Positions 16,819-25,439 of a stretch of 64,000 nucleotides of DNA are shown in pieces. Where the stretch lies: contig CATOSZ010000001.1 in NCBI GenBank assembly GCA_951812805.1, forward strand, positions 310,001 through 374,000. Reading direction: 5' to 3'. The notes below the pieces were generated by a model. It was given only the letters and a program-made list of their open reading frames with translations. It did no database searches and was not told the origin of the DNA. Made by a program: the position numbers and the translations under genes. The number at the start of each line of letters is the position of its first letter. The stretch's first letter is position 1. The DNA is from an uncultured Alphaproteobacteria bacterium. Lineage in GTDB: Bacteria; Pseudomonadota; Alphaproteobacteria; GCA-2731375.

Positions 16819-19800
16819 ATGACGATCGAGACGCGGACGGACGAGGACCTCGAAGGCGAACTCGCCGGCTTGCGCGCCCGCCTTCGCGCCCTGGAGGCGG
16901 AGAACCGGGCGCTGCGCGCGCAGCGGGCTGCCGGACGGCTGGATCCCGTCATCCGCGATGCCCTGGAGAGCCTGCGCGAGGGCGTGGCCCTCTATGACGC
17001 CGAGGACCGGCTGGTCCTGTTCAACAATCGCTACGTCGAGCTCTACCATCCGATCGCCGCGCGGATCGTTCCCGGTGCCAGTTTCCACGATCTGGGCGAG
17101 GCTTCGATCGCCGGCGGCCTGTTCGCCGGCGACGATGCAGCTGGTCGTGCCCTTTTCGCCAAGCGGGCGGCGAACCGGGAGGACCGCCTGGGCGTTATCG
17201 ACATCGAACTCGCCGATGGATCCTGGCGGCGGATTTCAGAGCGACGGACGAGCGATGGCGGCATCGTGTCGGTCCATTCCGATATTACGGACTATGTGAC
17301 CGCGATCCGCCTGGCGACCGAGGCCAGCACAAATCTCTACGACGCCATCGAGGCGATCCCCCAGGCGATCATCCTTTACGATGCGGAAGGCCGGCTCACC
17401 CATCTGAACCGGCAGGCACATGATTTCTTCCCCAACAGTGGCGAGGTGCTGAGGCCCGGGAATACCTTTGCCGGAATCCTGCGCGCGATGATCGAGAATG
17501 GAGATGCGGCGGATCCGGTCGACGATATCGATGCCTATGTCGCCGGCCGACTGTCGCATCATCTCCGAGCCGACGGTGCGCCGCGCTTGCGCACGCTCGG
17601 CGACGGCCGCATCGCCGAGGTTCGTGAATGGCGCACCGATGCGGGTGGCATCGTCGCCGTTACGACGGATATTTCCGCGGACGTCGAGCGGGAGGCCGCG
17701 CTGCGCGAACAACGCGACAAGCTGCGCCTGGTGACGGACAGCCTGCCCGCCGTCGTCGGCTATCTCGACGGGCGACAGCGCCTCCAGCTGTTCAATCGAC
17801 AGGGCCGGGAGTGGCTCGGGCTGGATCAGGGCATCGCCATCGGAGATCTCGACATCATTCCCCTGTTGGATGGCGCGGGTGCCGGGGCCCTGGTCGGATT
17901 CCGGGACCGGGCTTTGGCGGGCGAGGCCGTCAGTTTCGAGGAGACGCTCGGTTATCCCGACGGCAAGACGCGGGACGTATCGATCACCTATGTGCCGGAT
18001 CACGGCGAGGACGGCACGGTACGCGGCATATTCTCCTTCGTGATCGACATCACCGAGCGCAACCAGGCCCAGGCGACGTTGCGGGACAACGAGACGCGGT
18101 TTCGCGATTTCGCGCTGGCCACATCCGATTGGCTGTGGGAAGCCGATGCGAGCTTCCGGATTACCTGGGCGAGCGACGATCTGCTGCATCTCGGCGGGAC
18201 GGAGGGGATCGCGGTTCTAGGCCATCCGCCCTGGGGCGTCGGCGAGGTGGACAAGGTCGGCGAGGCGGCCTGGATATGGGCACGTGATCGTCTGATGCCG
18301 GGCATTCCCATTCGCGACATCCGTCACCGCGTGACGTTGCCCGGCGGCGGGACCCGCGAGGTTTCCTCGAGCTGCATCGGGCTTTTCGATTCCGAGGGCC
18401 GTCTCGTCGGGGTGCGCGGCAGCACCTCGGACGTCAGCCAGGCGGTGGCGGCGGGTCGGCGTGCCATCCAGGCCGAGACGCGCCTTCGCGACGCGCTCGA
18501 AGCCCTGCCGGTCGGCCTCCTCTGGTTCGATGCCGACGACCGTTTGATTCTGCGAAACCAGGAGGTGGTCGGCAGTGCCGAGCGGGACCGGCTTTCCGTC
18601 TCCCTCGGCGCGAGTTTCGAAACCCTGGTGCGGGACAGTATCGCCAGCGGCGGCCTGCTCGACGGCATCGACGACGAGGAGCGGTTCGTGGCCGAGCGTA
18701 TGGCGGCGCACCGCGATCCCGCCGACTCCTTCGAAGTGCGGTTGCCGCGCGATCGCTGGGCACGCATTCGTGAGCATCGCATGGCCGATGGTGGCACCCT
18801 GCTCATCCGTATCGACATTACCGATCTGAAGCGTCATCAGCGCGCCCTGGTCGAGGCCAAGCGGAACGCGGACGAAGCCAAGTCCAACTTCCTTGCCGCC
18901 GCCAGCCACGATTTGCGTCAACCCTTGCAGGCGCTCACCTTGATGTTGAGCATGCTCTCCGATCATGTCGAGGACGACGTCGCGAGCGAGCTGGTCCGCG
19001 ATGCCGGCGTCACGCTCGGTGTGATGTCGACGCTGCTGAACAGCCTGCTCGACATCACGAAGCTGGATGCGGGCCTCGTGCTGCCGGCACCGGAAACCTT
19101 CCGTGTCGGCGATCTGATGGATCGCTTGGCGCGGCAGTATCGGGCCCGCGCCGCGGCCGCCGAGATTCGCTTCGACGTGGTCCGGTCCGAAGCACTCGTC
19201 TGGAGCGATCCCGCCCTGCTGGAGCGTATCTTCGGCAACCTTTTGGCCAACGCGTTGCGCTATGCGCCCAAGGGGCGGGTGTTACTGGGGTGCCGCAGGG
19301 TCGCCGGCGCGGTCCGTCTGGAGGTCTGGGATACCGGCATCGGCATTCCTGAGAGGGAGCTCGACGCGGTTTTTCGCGAGTTTCACCAGATCGGCAACCC
19401 GGACCGTAGCCTGACGCGGGGGCTGGGCCTCGGCCTGGCCATCGTCGACCGGCTCTCGCGGCTCCTCAATCTCAGGGTGTCGGTTCGCTCGGCCGAGGGG
19501 AGGGGCTCCGTCTTCGCCGCGGAAATTCCGTTGTCGACCAATGTCGACCCGATACCGATGGTCATCGGCGACGGCGACGTCGCGCCGGAACGGCTGGTGG
19601 GTCTGCGCGTTCTATTGATCGAGGACGACGGGGAGGTGCGACGCATCATGACCCGGGCGTTGCAAGGTCTCGGCGTCGAGGTCTGGGCGGCGGAAGGACG
19701 CGCCCAGGCGATGGCGGCGCTGGACGACTTGATGACCGGGCAAGGGCTTGATCTGATCATTGCCGACTATCGCCTGGCCGGCGGCGAACGCGGTTCCCGT

Positions 19801-19992
19801 CTCGTCGCGGAGATTCGCGATCGATTGGGGCATCCGGTCGCCGCGTCGATCATTACCGGCGATACGACGCCCGAGCCACTGCGCGAAATTCACGCCAGCG
19901 GGTGCCGGCCGCTCTACAAGCCCGTCGGCATGGAAACCTTGAAGGGCATCCTCGGTCAGGCACTCACGCTCAGAGCGGACGAACCGGCTTAG
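16819..19992 (+). CDS. Soluble multi-PAS hybrid sensor histidine kinase
   Basis: A 1057-residue cytosolic hybrid kinase with no membrane segment. A short coiled coil (residues 8-35) precedes about five PAS modules, several with the repeated pattern DAIEAIPQAIILYDAEGRLT, spanning about 40-680. A HisKA domain has the phospho-acceptor in LAAASHDLRQPLQAL (about 695). The HATPase follows (LLANALRYAPKG, DTGIGIPERELD, GLGLGLAIVDRLS), then a receiver domain (VLLIEDDGEVRRIM, phospho-Asp in LIIADYRLAGG). The architecture resembles NahK/ErcS-type kinases. The ATG at 16819 is preferred over an upstream frame extension that overlaps the dipeptidase gene. A NarL-type regulator at 21034-21696 is a possible partner. 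Confidence 0.93.
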   Translation: MTIETRTDEDLEGELAGLRARLRALEAENRALRAQRAAGRLDPVIRDALESLREGVALYDAEDRLVLFNNRYVELYHPIAARIVPGASFHDLGEASIAGGLFAGDDAAGRALFAKRAANREDRLGVIDIELADGSWRRISERRTSDGGIVSVHSDITDYVTAIRLATEASTNLYDAIEAIPQAIILYDAEGRLTHLNRQAHDFFPNSGEVLRPGNTFAGILRAMIENGDAADPVDDIDAYVAGRLSHHLRADGAPRLRTLGDGRIAEVREWRTDAGGIVAVTTDISADVEREAALREQRDKLRLVTDSLPAVVGYLDGRQRLQLFNRQGREWLGLDQGIAIGDLDIIPLLDGAGAGALVGFRDRALAGEAVSFEETLGYPDGKTRDVSITYVPDHGEDGTVRGIFSFVIDITERNQAQATLRDNETRFRDFALATSDWLWEADASFRITWASDDLLHLGGTEGIAVLGHPPWGVGEVDKVGEAAWIWARDRLMPGIPIRDIRHRVTLPGGGTREVSSSCIGLFDSEGRLVGVRGSTSDVSQAVAAGRRAIQAETRLRDALEALPVGLLWFDADDRLILRNQEVVGSAERDRLSVSLGASFETLVRDSIASGGLLDGIDDEERFVAERMAAHRDPADSFEVRLPRDRWARIREHRMADGGTLLIRIDITDLKRHQRALVEAKRNADEAKSNFLAAASHDLRQPLQALTLMLSMLSDHVEDDVASELVRDAGVTLGVMSTLLNSLLDITKLDAGLVLPAPETFRVGDLMDRLARQYRARAAAAEIRFDVVRSEALVWSDPALLERIFGNLLANALRYAPKGRVLLGCRRVAGAVRLEVWDTGIGIPERELDAVFREFHQIGNPDRSLTRGLGLGLAIVDRLSRLLNLRVSVRSAEGRGSVFAAEIPLSTNVDPIPMVIGDGDVAPERLVGLRVLLIEDDGEVRRIMTRALQGLGVEVWAAEGRAQAMAALDDLMTGQGLDLIIADYRLAGGERGSRLVAEIRDRLGHPVAASIITGDTTPEPLREIHASGCRPLYKPVGMETLKGILGQALTLRADEPA

Positions 19993-20055
19993 CGACGCTC
20001 ATTGCCGGTGCGGGATGCATTTCTTTCGCGCGGGGGTATATCTTCGCATTGAAAC

Positions 20056-20075
20056 GATACAAATTGTAATGTATC
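20056..20075. promoter_or_regulatory. AT-rich inverted repeat, possible operator
   Basis: GATACA and TGTATC form a perfect 6-bp dyad around AATTGTAA in an AT-rich island 64 bases after the kinase stop. It lies upstream of the DUF6456-like gene. The dyad form and base composition suggest a protein-binding site, but there is no direct evidence. Confidence 0.25.
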
Positions 20076-20270
20076 TATGTGGTGTTACCTGAGGTATCGA
20101 CTGAGATCACCGGAAAATTGCGATCGAGGGCCGAATTGGACTCGATACGAAACGTAACTGTATGTCGACCACTCGCAATACGGAGAGGGTATGCAAAATT
20201 CTCAAAAATTAGGATCTGTCGTATCGTCCACGAAATCTCCGAGCGCTGGGCGCTCGGGACGGCCCGTCAC

Positions 20271-20996
20271 ATGACCCCGCTCATCACGGACAAGGCGCGG
20301 CGCGTGGCTGAGCAGCGCGCACGCCTCGCTTGCGAGGGCTCACCCGCCGAGGACGGCGGGGACGACCGCGTCGCGGCGGGAATCGAGGACGCATTGGCCC
20401 GCGTCCGGCAGAGTCGGCGCCGTTTGCGCGCCGCCGGGCGAAACCCGCGCGCGCGGGTCGACGACGGGGGCGAGGATCCGGCGCCGACACCCGAGCAGCG
20501 CGCGCGAAACAGCTATGGCGATGTCGAAACATTGACCCATGACGCGCGTGGCAATCCGGTGCGCGCCGTCGCCAAGCGGAATCTCACCGCCGCGCCCTTG
20601 GATCGCTATCTCAAACGCGGCCGTATCGATCGCGGGGCCTGGGAAGCCGGCGATCGGCTGCGCCGGCAATGGCATGTCTCCGGCCTGGAGCGCAACATGA
20701 CCACGGGTTATGACGGTGTTCGCATCGACGGCGGCGACCCGGCTTGGCAAATGCCGGCGACGGAACGCCAGGCGCATGCCCGGGCGGCGGTGCGCGATGC
20801 CCTTGCAGGCGTCGGCAAGGTGGCCGCCGGCGTCCTCGTCAATCTGTTGATCTACGAGCATGACGCACGGGATATCGGCCACCTGGCGGGTCGGCGCGGC
20901 AAATACGCCGACGTCGCGGGAATGGAGCGAATTCAAATGGCCCTCGCGGCCCTGGCCCATGGCTATGGCATTTCCACGGGCGACGGCCGTGGATAG
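20271..20996 (+). CDS. DUF6456-like alphaproteobacterial protein
   Basis: A 241-residue basic, Arg/Ala-rich soluble protein. The N-terminal half is disordered-looking. The second half, from about 125, reads WEAGDRLRRQWHVSG... and ends AGMERIQMALAALAHGYGI. This fits the alphaproteobacterial DUF6456 domain, whose function is not well established. The start is uncertain: the ATG at 20271 is the likely one by composition, but the frame is open back to 20079 and no strong ribosome site was found. It sits between a hybrid kinase and a convergent response regulator. A link to them is conjecture. Confidence 0.65.
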   Translation: MTPLITDKARRVAEQRARLACEGSPAEDGGDDRVAAGIEDALARVRQSRRRLRAAGRNPRARVDDGGEDPAPTPEQRARNSYGDVETLTHDARGNPVRAVAKRNLTAAPLDRYLKRGRIDRGAWEAGDRLRRQWHVSGLERNMTTGYDGVRIDGGDPAWQMPATERQAHARAAVRDALAGVGKVAAGVLVNLLIYEHDARDIGHLAGRRGKYADVAGMERIQMALAALAHGYGISTGDGRG

Positions 20997-21033
20997 GGGC
21001 GGGGATAGGGGCGGCGGGGGATCGTCTCGCGGC

Positions 21034-21696
21034 CTATTCCGGCATGATTTCCGAGGCCAGCAGGGCGGCCTGGGTTTTATTGTCCAGGCCGAGTTTTCGC
21101 AGAATGGCCGCAATGTGCCCGCGCACGGTGAATTCGGTAATCTCGAGTTCGCGGGCGATCTGGCCGGTGGCCTGGCCGGTGCCCAACCTCATGAAGACCT
21201 CGCGTTGGCGTCGGGTCAGGCCGGCAATCCGCTGTTGCGTCGAATCGACCTCCTCGGTCGTCTCGCCCTCTCCCGCCGCGCCGATCAGATCGGCCGGCAG
21301 GTAGGCATTTCCCGCCAGCACGGTCCGAATCGCCGACAAGGTTTCCTCCGCATCCCCTGTTTTCGGAATGTAGCCGATGGCACCGAGTTCGATGGCCCGC
21401 TTGGCGTAACGTCGGTCTTCGATCATCGAGAGCACGACGACCGGGCAAGCCCCGGCGGCCGACACGATGGCGCTGAGACCCTCGAAGGCGTCTCGGTCCG
21501 GCATCAGCAGGTCGAGGACCACGAGGTCGAGGGGTCGGGTGTTGGCGACGAGCTCCAGCGCCTCGCCGAAACTCGCGGCCTCCCGCATCGTGACGTCACG
21601 CTCGAGGCCCCGCAGCAGATGGCGCATGCCGGTCCGCGAAACCCAATGGTCGTCGGCAACCAGAATCGTCACCGGGCGGGAGGTATCTTCGGTCAC
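21034..21696 (-). CDS. NarL/FixJ-type (LuxR family) response regulator
   Basis: A 220-residue two-domain response regulator. The receiver domain starts VTILVADDHWVSRTGMRHLL with the phospho-accepting Asp in LDLVVLDLLMPDRD (about residue 58) and the switch lysine in IGYIPKTG. The C-terminal LuxR-type helix-turn-helix reads LTRRQREVFMRLGTGQATGQ. It should bind DNA as a dimer after phosphorylation. No cognate kinase is directly adjacent. The soluble hybrid kinase at 16819-19992 ends about 1 kb away on the opposite strand and is the nearest candidate. Confidence 0.95.
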   Translation of the reverse strand: MTEDTSRPVTILVADDHWVSRTGMRHLLRGLERDVTMREAASFGEALELVANTRPLDLVVLDLLMPDRDAFEGLSAIVSAAGACPVVVLSMIEDRRYAKRAIELGAIGYIPKTGDAEETLSAIRTVLAGNAYLPADLIGAAGEGETTEEVDSTQQRIAGLTRRQREVFMRLGTGQATGQIARELEITEFTVRGHIAAILRKLGLDNKTQAALLASEIMPE

Positions 21697-21766
21697 GGAT
21701 GGCTTTCCTTGCCCTTATTGCGCGCCGGCCCGACTATATTAGCACCCAGCGAAAAAACAAGTCGCG

Positions 21767-22504
21767 CTAGAAGGGATCGATTTCGCCATGGCGCCCCGCG
21801 CCGGCGGCGAATCGGGCCGCACCGGGCGCCGCTTCCTCTCGCTTGGCCGCCTCCGCCAATCTGGTTTCCGCGGCCAAGGCTTCGGCAAAGGGTTGATCGA
21901 GACCCCCGTAGGTCGCGGCCCGGTCCGACAGCATGGCGATTTCCGGAAACCCTGCGATCCGGTCCGCGAGGGCGACGGCTTCGCGCAGAGCTGTCCCGGT
22001 GGGCACCAGACGATTGGCGAGGCCGATGTCGACCGCCTCGGCTGCGGCCACCGGCCTGGCCGTCAACATCAAGTCGAGGGCACGGGAAAGACCGATGAGG
22101 CGGGGCAGGCGAACGGTGGTGCCGTCGCTCATCGGGACACCCCAGCGTCGGGAAAAGACGCCGAAGACGGCCGTTTCGTCGACGATGCGGAGGTCGCAGC
22201 GCAGCGCCAGGCCCAGGCCGCCCGCGCAGGCGTGCCCGGCGATCGCCGCGATCACCGGTTTCGAAAGCAGCGGTCCCGTCGGCCCGTCGGGCCCCGTTGC
22301 CCAGGCTTCGTAGTCGGCGCCGTCGGATCCGGTCAGCACCGCGACCTTCGCGCCTTCGTCCGCCTCGAAGGCGCGGAACGCCCGGCCGAGGGCGCGGGCC
22401 GTCGTCGTGTCGAGGGCGTTGCGGGCCCAGGGGCGCCGGATCGTCAAAATTGTCGTCGTGCCCTCATGTGCAACATCGAGGTCGGCCGTCTGTTCATCAT
22501 TCAT
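21767..22504 (-). CDS. Enoyl-CoA hydratase/isomerase family protein
   Basis: A 245-residue crotonase-fold protein. The oxyanion-hole segment is partly recognisable near VAVLTGSDGADYEAW, although the usual A-[FG]-xAGAD pattern is replaced. The CoA-binding strand AAIAGHACAGGLGLALRCDLRI near 100-120 is typical. VFGVFSRRWGVPMSDGTTVRL follows, with Arg-Trp-Gly-Val rather than the hydratase glutamate arrangement, so catalytic type is unclear. The ATG at 22504 (GAGGG seven bases upstream) is preferred to an earlier ATG at 22561 that adds an unrelated tail. It is divergently oriented to the molybdopterin-binding gene. Confidence 0.9.
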   Translation of the reverse strand: MNDEQTADLDVAHEGTTTILTIRRPWARNALDTTTARALGRAFRAFEADEGAKVAVLTGSDGADYEAWATGPDGPTGPLLSKPVIAAIAGHACAGGLGLALRCDLRIVDETAVFGVFSRRWGVPMSDGTTVRLPRLIGLSRALDLMLTARPVAAAEAVDIGLANRLVPTGTALREAVALADRIAGFPEIAMLSDRAATYGGLDQPFAEALAAETRLAEAAKREEAAPGAARFAAGAGRHGEIDPF

Positions 22505-22629
22505 CGCGCTGCCCTCATGCCCGCTGTTTCTCCCCGCCGCTCGGACCGCTATCATCGACACCGGCGGACCGATCGTCCAGGGCCTGCGCGCTGGCGTGCC
22601 GCCGTCCGATTCACGCCATCGAGAGAGCC

Positions 22630-23394
22630 ATGACCAAGACTGTGACCGCCGCCCTGCTGCTGATCGGCAACGAGATCCTCTCGGGCCGGGTCCGTGATGA
22701 AAACCTGCCGTTCCTCGCCGAACAGCTCAATGATATCGGCGTACAGCTGCGCGAATGCCGGGTCGTGCGCGACGAGGAGGGCGAAATCGTGACGGCGGTC
22801 AACGCGCTGCGCGCCAGCCACGATTACGTCTTCACCACCGGCGGCATCGGCCCCACGCACGACGATATCACCGCCGACAGCATCGCCAAGGCCTTCGGTC
22901 GGGAGATCGGTTACCACCCCGAGGCCCGGGCCCGTCTGGAGGCCCACTATGCCCGCACCGGGGCCGAATTGAACGAGGCCCGTCTGCGCATGGCTCGGGT
23001 GCCGGACGGCGGCAGCCTGGTCGACAATCCAATCAGTACGGCGCCCGGCTTTCGGGTGGAGAACGTCTTCGTCCTGGCCGGTGTCCCGGTGGTCATGCGG
23101 GCGATGTTCGAGAGCCTGCGCCATGAACTCGACGGCGGCGCGCCGGTTCGTTCGCTGGCGATCGCCGCGCATCTCTCCGAAGGCGTCATGGCCGCCGGGC
23201 TCGCCGAGCTGCAGGGCCGCTACGCGGGCATCGATATCGGCTCCTACCCCTTCTATCGCGGCGGTCGGGTCGGCACCTCGATCGTCTCGCGCGGCACGGA
23301 CGAGGCGGCGCTCGAGGCGTTGGGTGGGGAGCTTCGCGCGCTGATGCGCGAACTGGGTTCCGAGCCGATCGAAGAGGTCAACGATCCGGCATGA
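22630..23394 (+). CDS. Competence/damage-inducible CinA-like molybdopterin-binding domain protein
   Basis: A 254-residue protein with the MoaB/MogA/CinA-type molybdopterin-binding fold: LLLIGNEILSGRVRDENLPF at the start, then VFTTGGIGPTHDDITADSIA around 75. The C-terminal nicotinamide-mononucleotide deamidase domain of full-length CinA is absent, as in many alphaproteobacterial homologues. The molecular role of such stand-alone proteins is poorly defined. The stop overlaps the next start by 4 bases (ATGA at 23391), so the two are coupled. Confidence 0.9.
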   Translation: MTKTVTAALLLIGNEILSGRVRDENLPFLAEQLNDIGVQLRECRVVRDEEGEIVTAVNALRASHDYVFTTGGIGPTHDDITADSIAKAFGREIGYHPEARARLEAHYARTGAELNEARLRMARVPDGGSLVDNPISTAPGFRVENVFVLAGVPVVMRAMFESLRHELDGGAPVRSLAIAAHLSEGVMAAGLAELQGRYAGIDIGSYPFYRGGRVGTSIVSRGTDEAALEALGGELRALMRELGSEPIEEVNDPA

Positions 23395-23666
23395 AGCCGT
23401 CGCTTCCCGCCAATGTGGTGCCCTACAGGCGCACGCCCGAGTTCACGGCGGAGACGACGCCCGCCGGTCTGCGCCGTGATCACAGCACCCGCGCCGGGAC
23501 CTGGGGACGTATCGTCGTGCTCGCCGGGACGCTGCGCTATGAGATTGCCGGAAGCGACGACGCCCAGCTGCTGGATTGCGAGACGCCGGGCATCATCGAA
23601 CCCGAAGTCCTGCACAAGGTGACGCCGTCGGCCGACGCGCGCTTCTACGTCGAGTTCCTGCGCTGA
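23391..23666 (+). CDS. DUF1971-type small cupin-like protein
   Basis: A 91-residue protein opening LPANVVPYRRTPEFTAETTP followed by LRRDHSTRAGTWGRIVVLAG. This is the pattern of the DUF1971 family, also seen at the C-terminus of some tellurite-resistance TehB proteins. The fold is a small beta-barrel, and Glu-Pro-Glu-x-x-His (EPEVLHKV) near the end could be a metal or ligand site. Function is unknown. Its start overlaps the CinA-like gene by 4 bases, so it is translated from the same message. Confidence 0.85.
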   Translation: MKPSLPANVVPYRRTPEFTAETTPAGLRRDHSTRAGTWGRIVVLAGTLRYEIAGSDDAQLLDCETPGIIEPEVLHKVTPSADARFYVEFLR

Positions 23667-23675
23667 GGAGAGAGG

Positions 23676-24920
23676 CTAGGAAACCGGCCGGCGGACCGAT
23701 GTCGCGCTGCGCGAGGGCGGCAAGGCTAGGCAGTCGATGCGTTGCGATTTGAGGGCCCGGCAGGCCCGCTGCGCATGTTCCCGGCGAAGCCCGACCAGTC
23801 GCGCCCGGTAGATATGCTTGCCGTCGACGACGGCGTTGACGGCGCCGCCCTGGCGGCGCAGCAGGTCTTCGATCGCATCGCCGGCGCGCAGGGCCTGGCG
23901 GCGCGCCTTGTGGAAATCGTTGTAGGCACCGACCTGCACCACCCAGCGACCGTGCACGATCGGACGCGAGGGCAATGTGGCCGGCTTCGGGCCCGGGGTG
24001 ACGATTCGCGCCGAGCGGATCGGCTTTCGCGTCGGGATCGGCGGGCCGAACCGGCGCGGCGGCGGCAAAATTTTCGCGGCGCGGGCGAAGCCCTGATCGA
24101 GCAATCGGCGCATCTGTCGGTCACGGCGGGCGCCGGTTTTGCCACCGAAGACGACGCCGATCAAACGTCGGCCCCGCCGCTTGACCGAGGCGACGAGATT
24201 GAAGCCGGAGGCCTGGATGAAGCCGGTCTTGATGCCGTCCGTGCCCTTGTAGTTGGCCAGCAGCTTGTTGTGGTTGGTGTACTTCCGGCCCTTGAAGTTA
24301 AAGCTTCGCTCGCTGAAGTAGCGATAGCGTCGGGGATGGTTGCGCAGCATCGCGAGCGCCAGCCGCGACATGTCGCGCGCCGTGCTGCGCTGGCCGGAAT
24401 GCGGCAGACCGGACGCGTTTCGGAACGTCGTTCGTGACATGCCGAGCCGACGCGCGGTGCGCGTCATACGCTTCGCAAAAGCGGATTCGGAGCCGGAGAT
24501 CCGTTCCGCCAGCGCGGTGGCGACATCGTTCGCGGACTTTGTCACCAGGGCGAGGATCGCCTGTTTCACCGAGATCGATTTGCCGGCGCGCAACCCCAGT
24601 TTCGAGGGCGGCTGGCGCGCCGCACGGCGGGAGAAGGGGACGCGGTCACGCAGTTTCAAGCGGCCGGCGCGCAGTTCGTCGAAAGTGACATAGAGGGCCA
24701 TGATCTTCGTGAGCGAGGCGGGATAGCGCTGGTGGTCCGCGCTGCGGGCATGCAGGACGCGCCCGGTCTCAACGTCGACGACGATGGCGGCATACTTGGA
24801 TTTGGCCGCAAAGGCGGGTGCGGCGGTCAGGACGGCCAGAAAAACCAGCGCCAGAGGCAAGGCAACCACCCACCGCCATAGGGGGGATGGCTCTGCCGGG
24901 ATTGGCCGCGTTCGGTGCAT
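23676..24920 (-). CDS. D-alanyl-D-alanine carboxypeptidase (S11) with SPOR domain
   Basis: A 414-residue penicillin-binding protein of the DacA/DacF class. A signal peptide covers about 1-38 (WVVALPLALVFLAVLTAAPA). The active-site serine is in ASLTKIMA (about 68-72), the second motif is SAN (about 130) and the third is KTG in DGIKTGFIQ (about 228). A C-terminal SPOR domain from about 323 (WVVQVGAYNDFHKARRQAL) binds denuded septal peptidoglycan. It trims terminal D-Ala from pentapeptides in the periplasm, probably at the division site. It is divergent from clpS. Confidence 0.96.
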   Translation of the reverse strand: MHRTRPIPAEPSPLWRWVVALPLALVFLAVLTAAPAFAAKSKYAAIVVDVETGRVLHARSADHQRYPASLTKIMALYVTFDELRAGRLKLRDRVPFSRRAARQPPSKLGLRAGKSISVKQAILALVTKSANDVATALAERISGSESAFAKRMTRTARRLGMSRTTFRNASGLPHSGQRSTARDMSRLALAMLRNHPRRYRYFSERSFNFKGRKYTNHNKLLANYKGTDGIKTGFIQASGFNLVASVKRRGRRLIGVVFGGKTGARRDRQMRRLLDQGFARAAKILPPPRRFGPPIPTRKPIRSARIVTPGPKPATLPSRPIVHGRWVVQVGAYNDFHKARRQALRAGDAIEDLLRRQGGAVNAVVDGKHIYRARLVGLRREHAQRACRALKSQRIDCLALPPSRSATSVRRPVS

Positions 24921-25112
24921 TCGACCCTACGCCTCTGTATTCCCAGGCGAATCGAGACACACTCTAAGGAAACTCGGGAACGCTTGTCCACCGAAGGCGA
25001 AGCGGGCGGCGCTTTCCATCGATTGTCGCGCCTTTGCCCTTTCAAAGCGCCGATGGATCGCCGATATTAGGGGCTGGCGCCCTGGGCGCGCATCGGACTT
25101 TCGGGCGAGGAC

Positions 25113-25439
25113 ATGCGAGACGACGGCAACGACCACGATAACGGCACCGGCACCGGCGTCGTCACCAGCACCAAGACACGGACGAAGAAGCCGTCCATGT
25201 ACAAGGTGCTGTTGCTGAACGACGACTACACGCCGATGGAATTCGTGGTCCACGTCCTCGAACGCTTCTTCCACAAGAACCGGGAGGAGGCGACGGAAAT
25301 CATGCTGGCCGTTCATCGCCGTGGTGTCGGTATCTGCGGTGTCTATACTTACGACGTGGCGGAGACCAAGGTCGTGCAGGTCATCGACTTTGCCCGCCGC
25401 CATCAGCACCCCCTTCAGTGCACCATGGAGAAGGATTGA
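25113..25439 (+). CDS. clpS: ATP-dependent Clp protease adaptor ClpS
   Basis: A 108-residue N-end-rule adaptor. After a disordered Thr/Lys-rich tail comes the ClpS fold: [20 protein letters not shown], with the Asn-Asp-Asp and Met that line the N-degron pocket, then [19 protein letters not shown]. It delivers substrates with N-terminal bulky residues to ClpA. Its TGA stop overlaps the clpA ATG by one base (TGATG), so the two genes are translationally coupled. Confidence 0.97.
   Translation: MRDDGNDHDNGTGTGVVTSTKTRTKKPSMYKVLLLNDDYTPMEFVVHVLERFFHKNREEATEIMLAVHRRGVGICGVYTYDVAETKVVQVIDFARRHQHPLQCTMEKD

Noticed and set aside
15546-16952. A 468-codon minus-strand frame over the M19 gene
   Set aside because: It overlaps a well-supported enzyme on the other strand and reads as low-complexity sequence with no domain.
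20860-22098. A 412-codon plus-strand frame across the response regulator
   Set aside because: It is antisense to a response regulator with clear receiver and LuxR motifs, and is Arg-rich with no domain.
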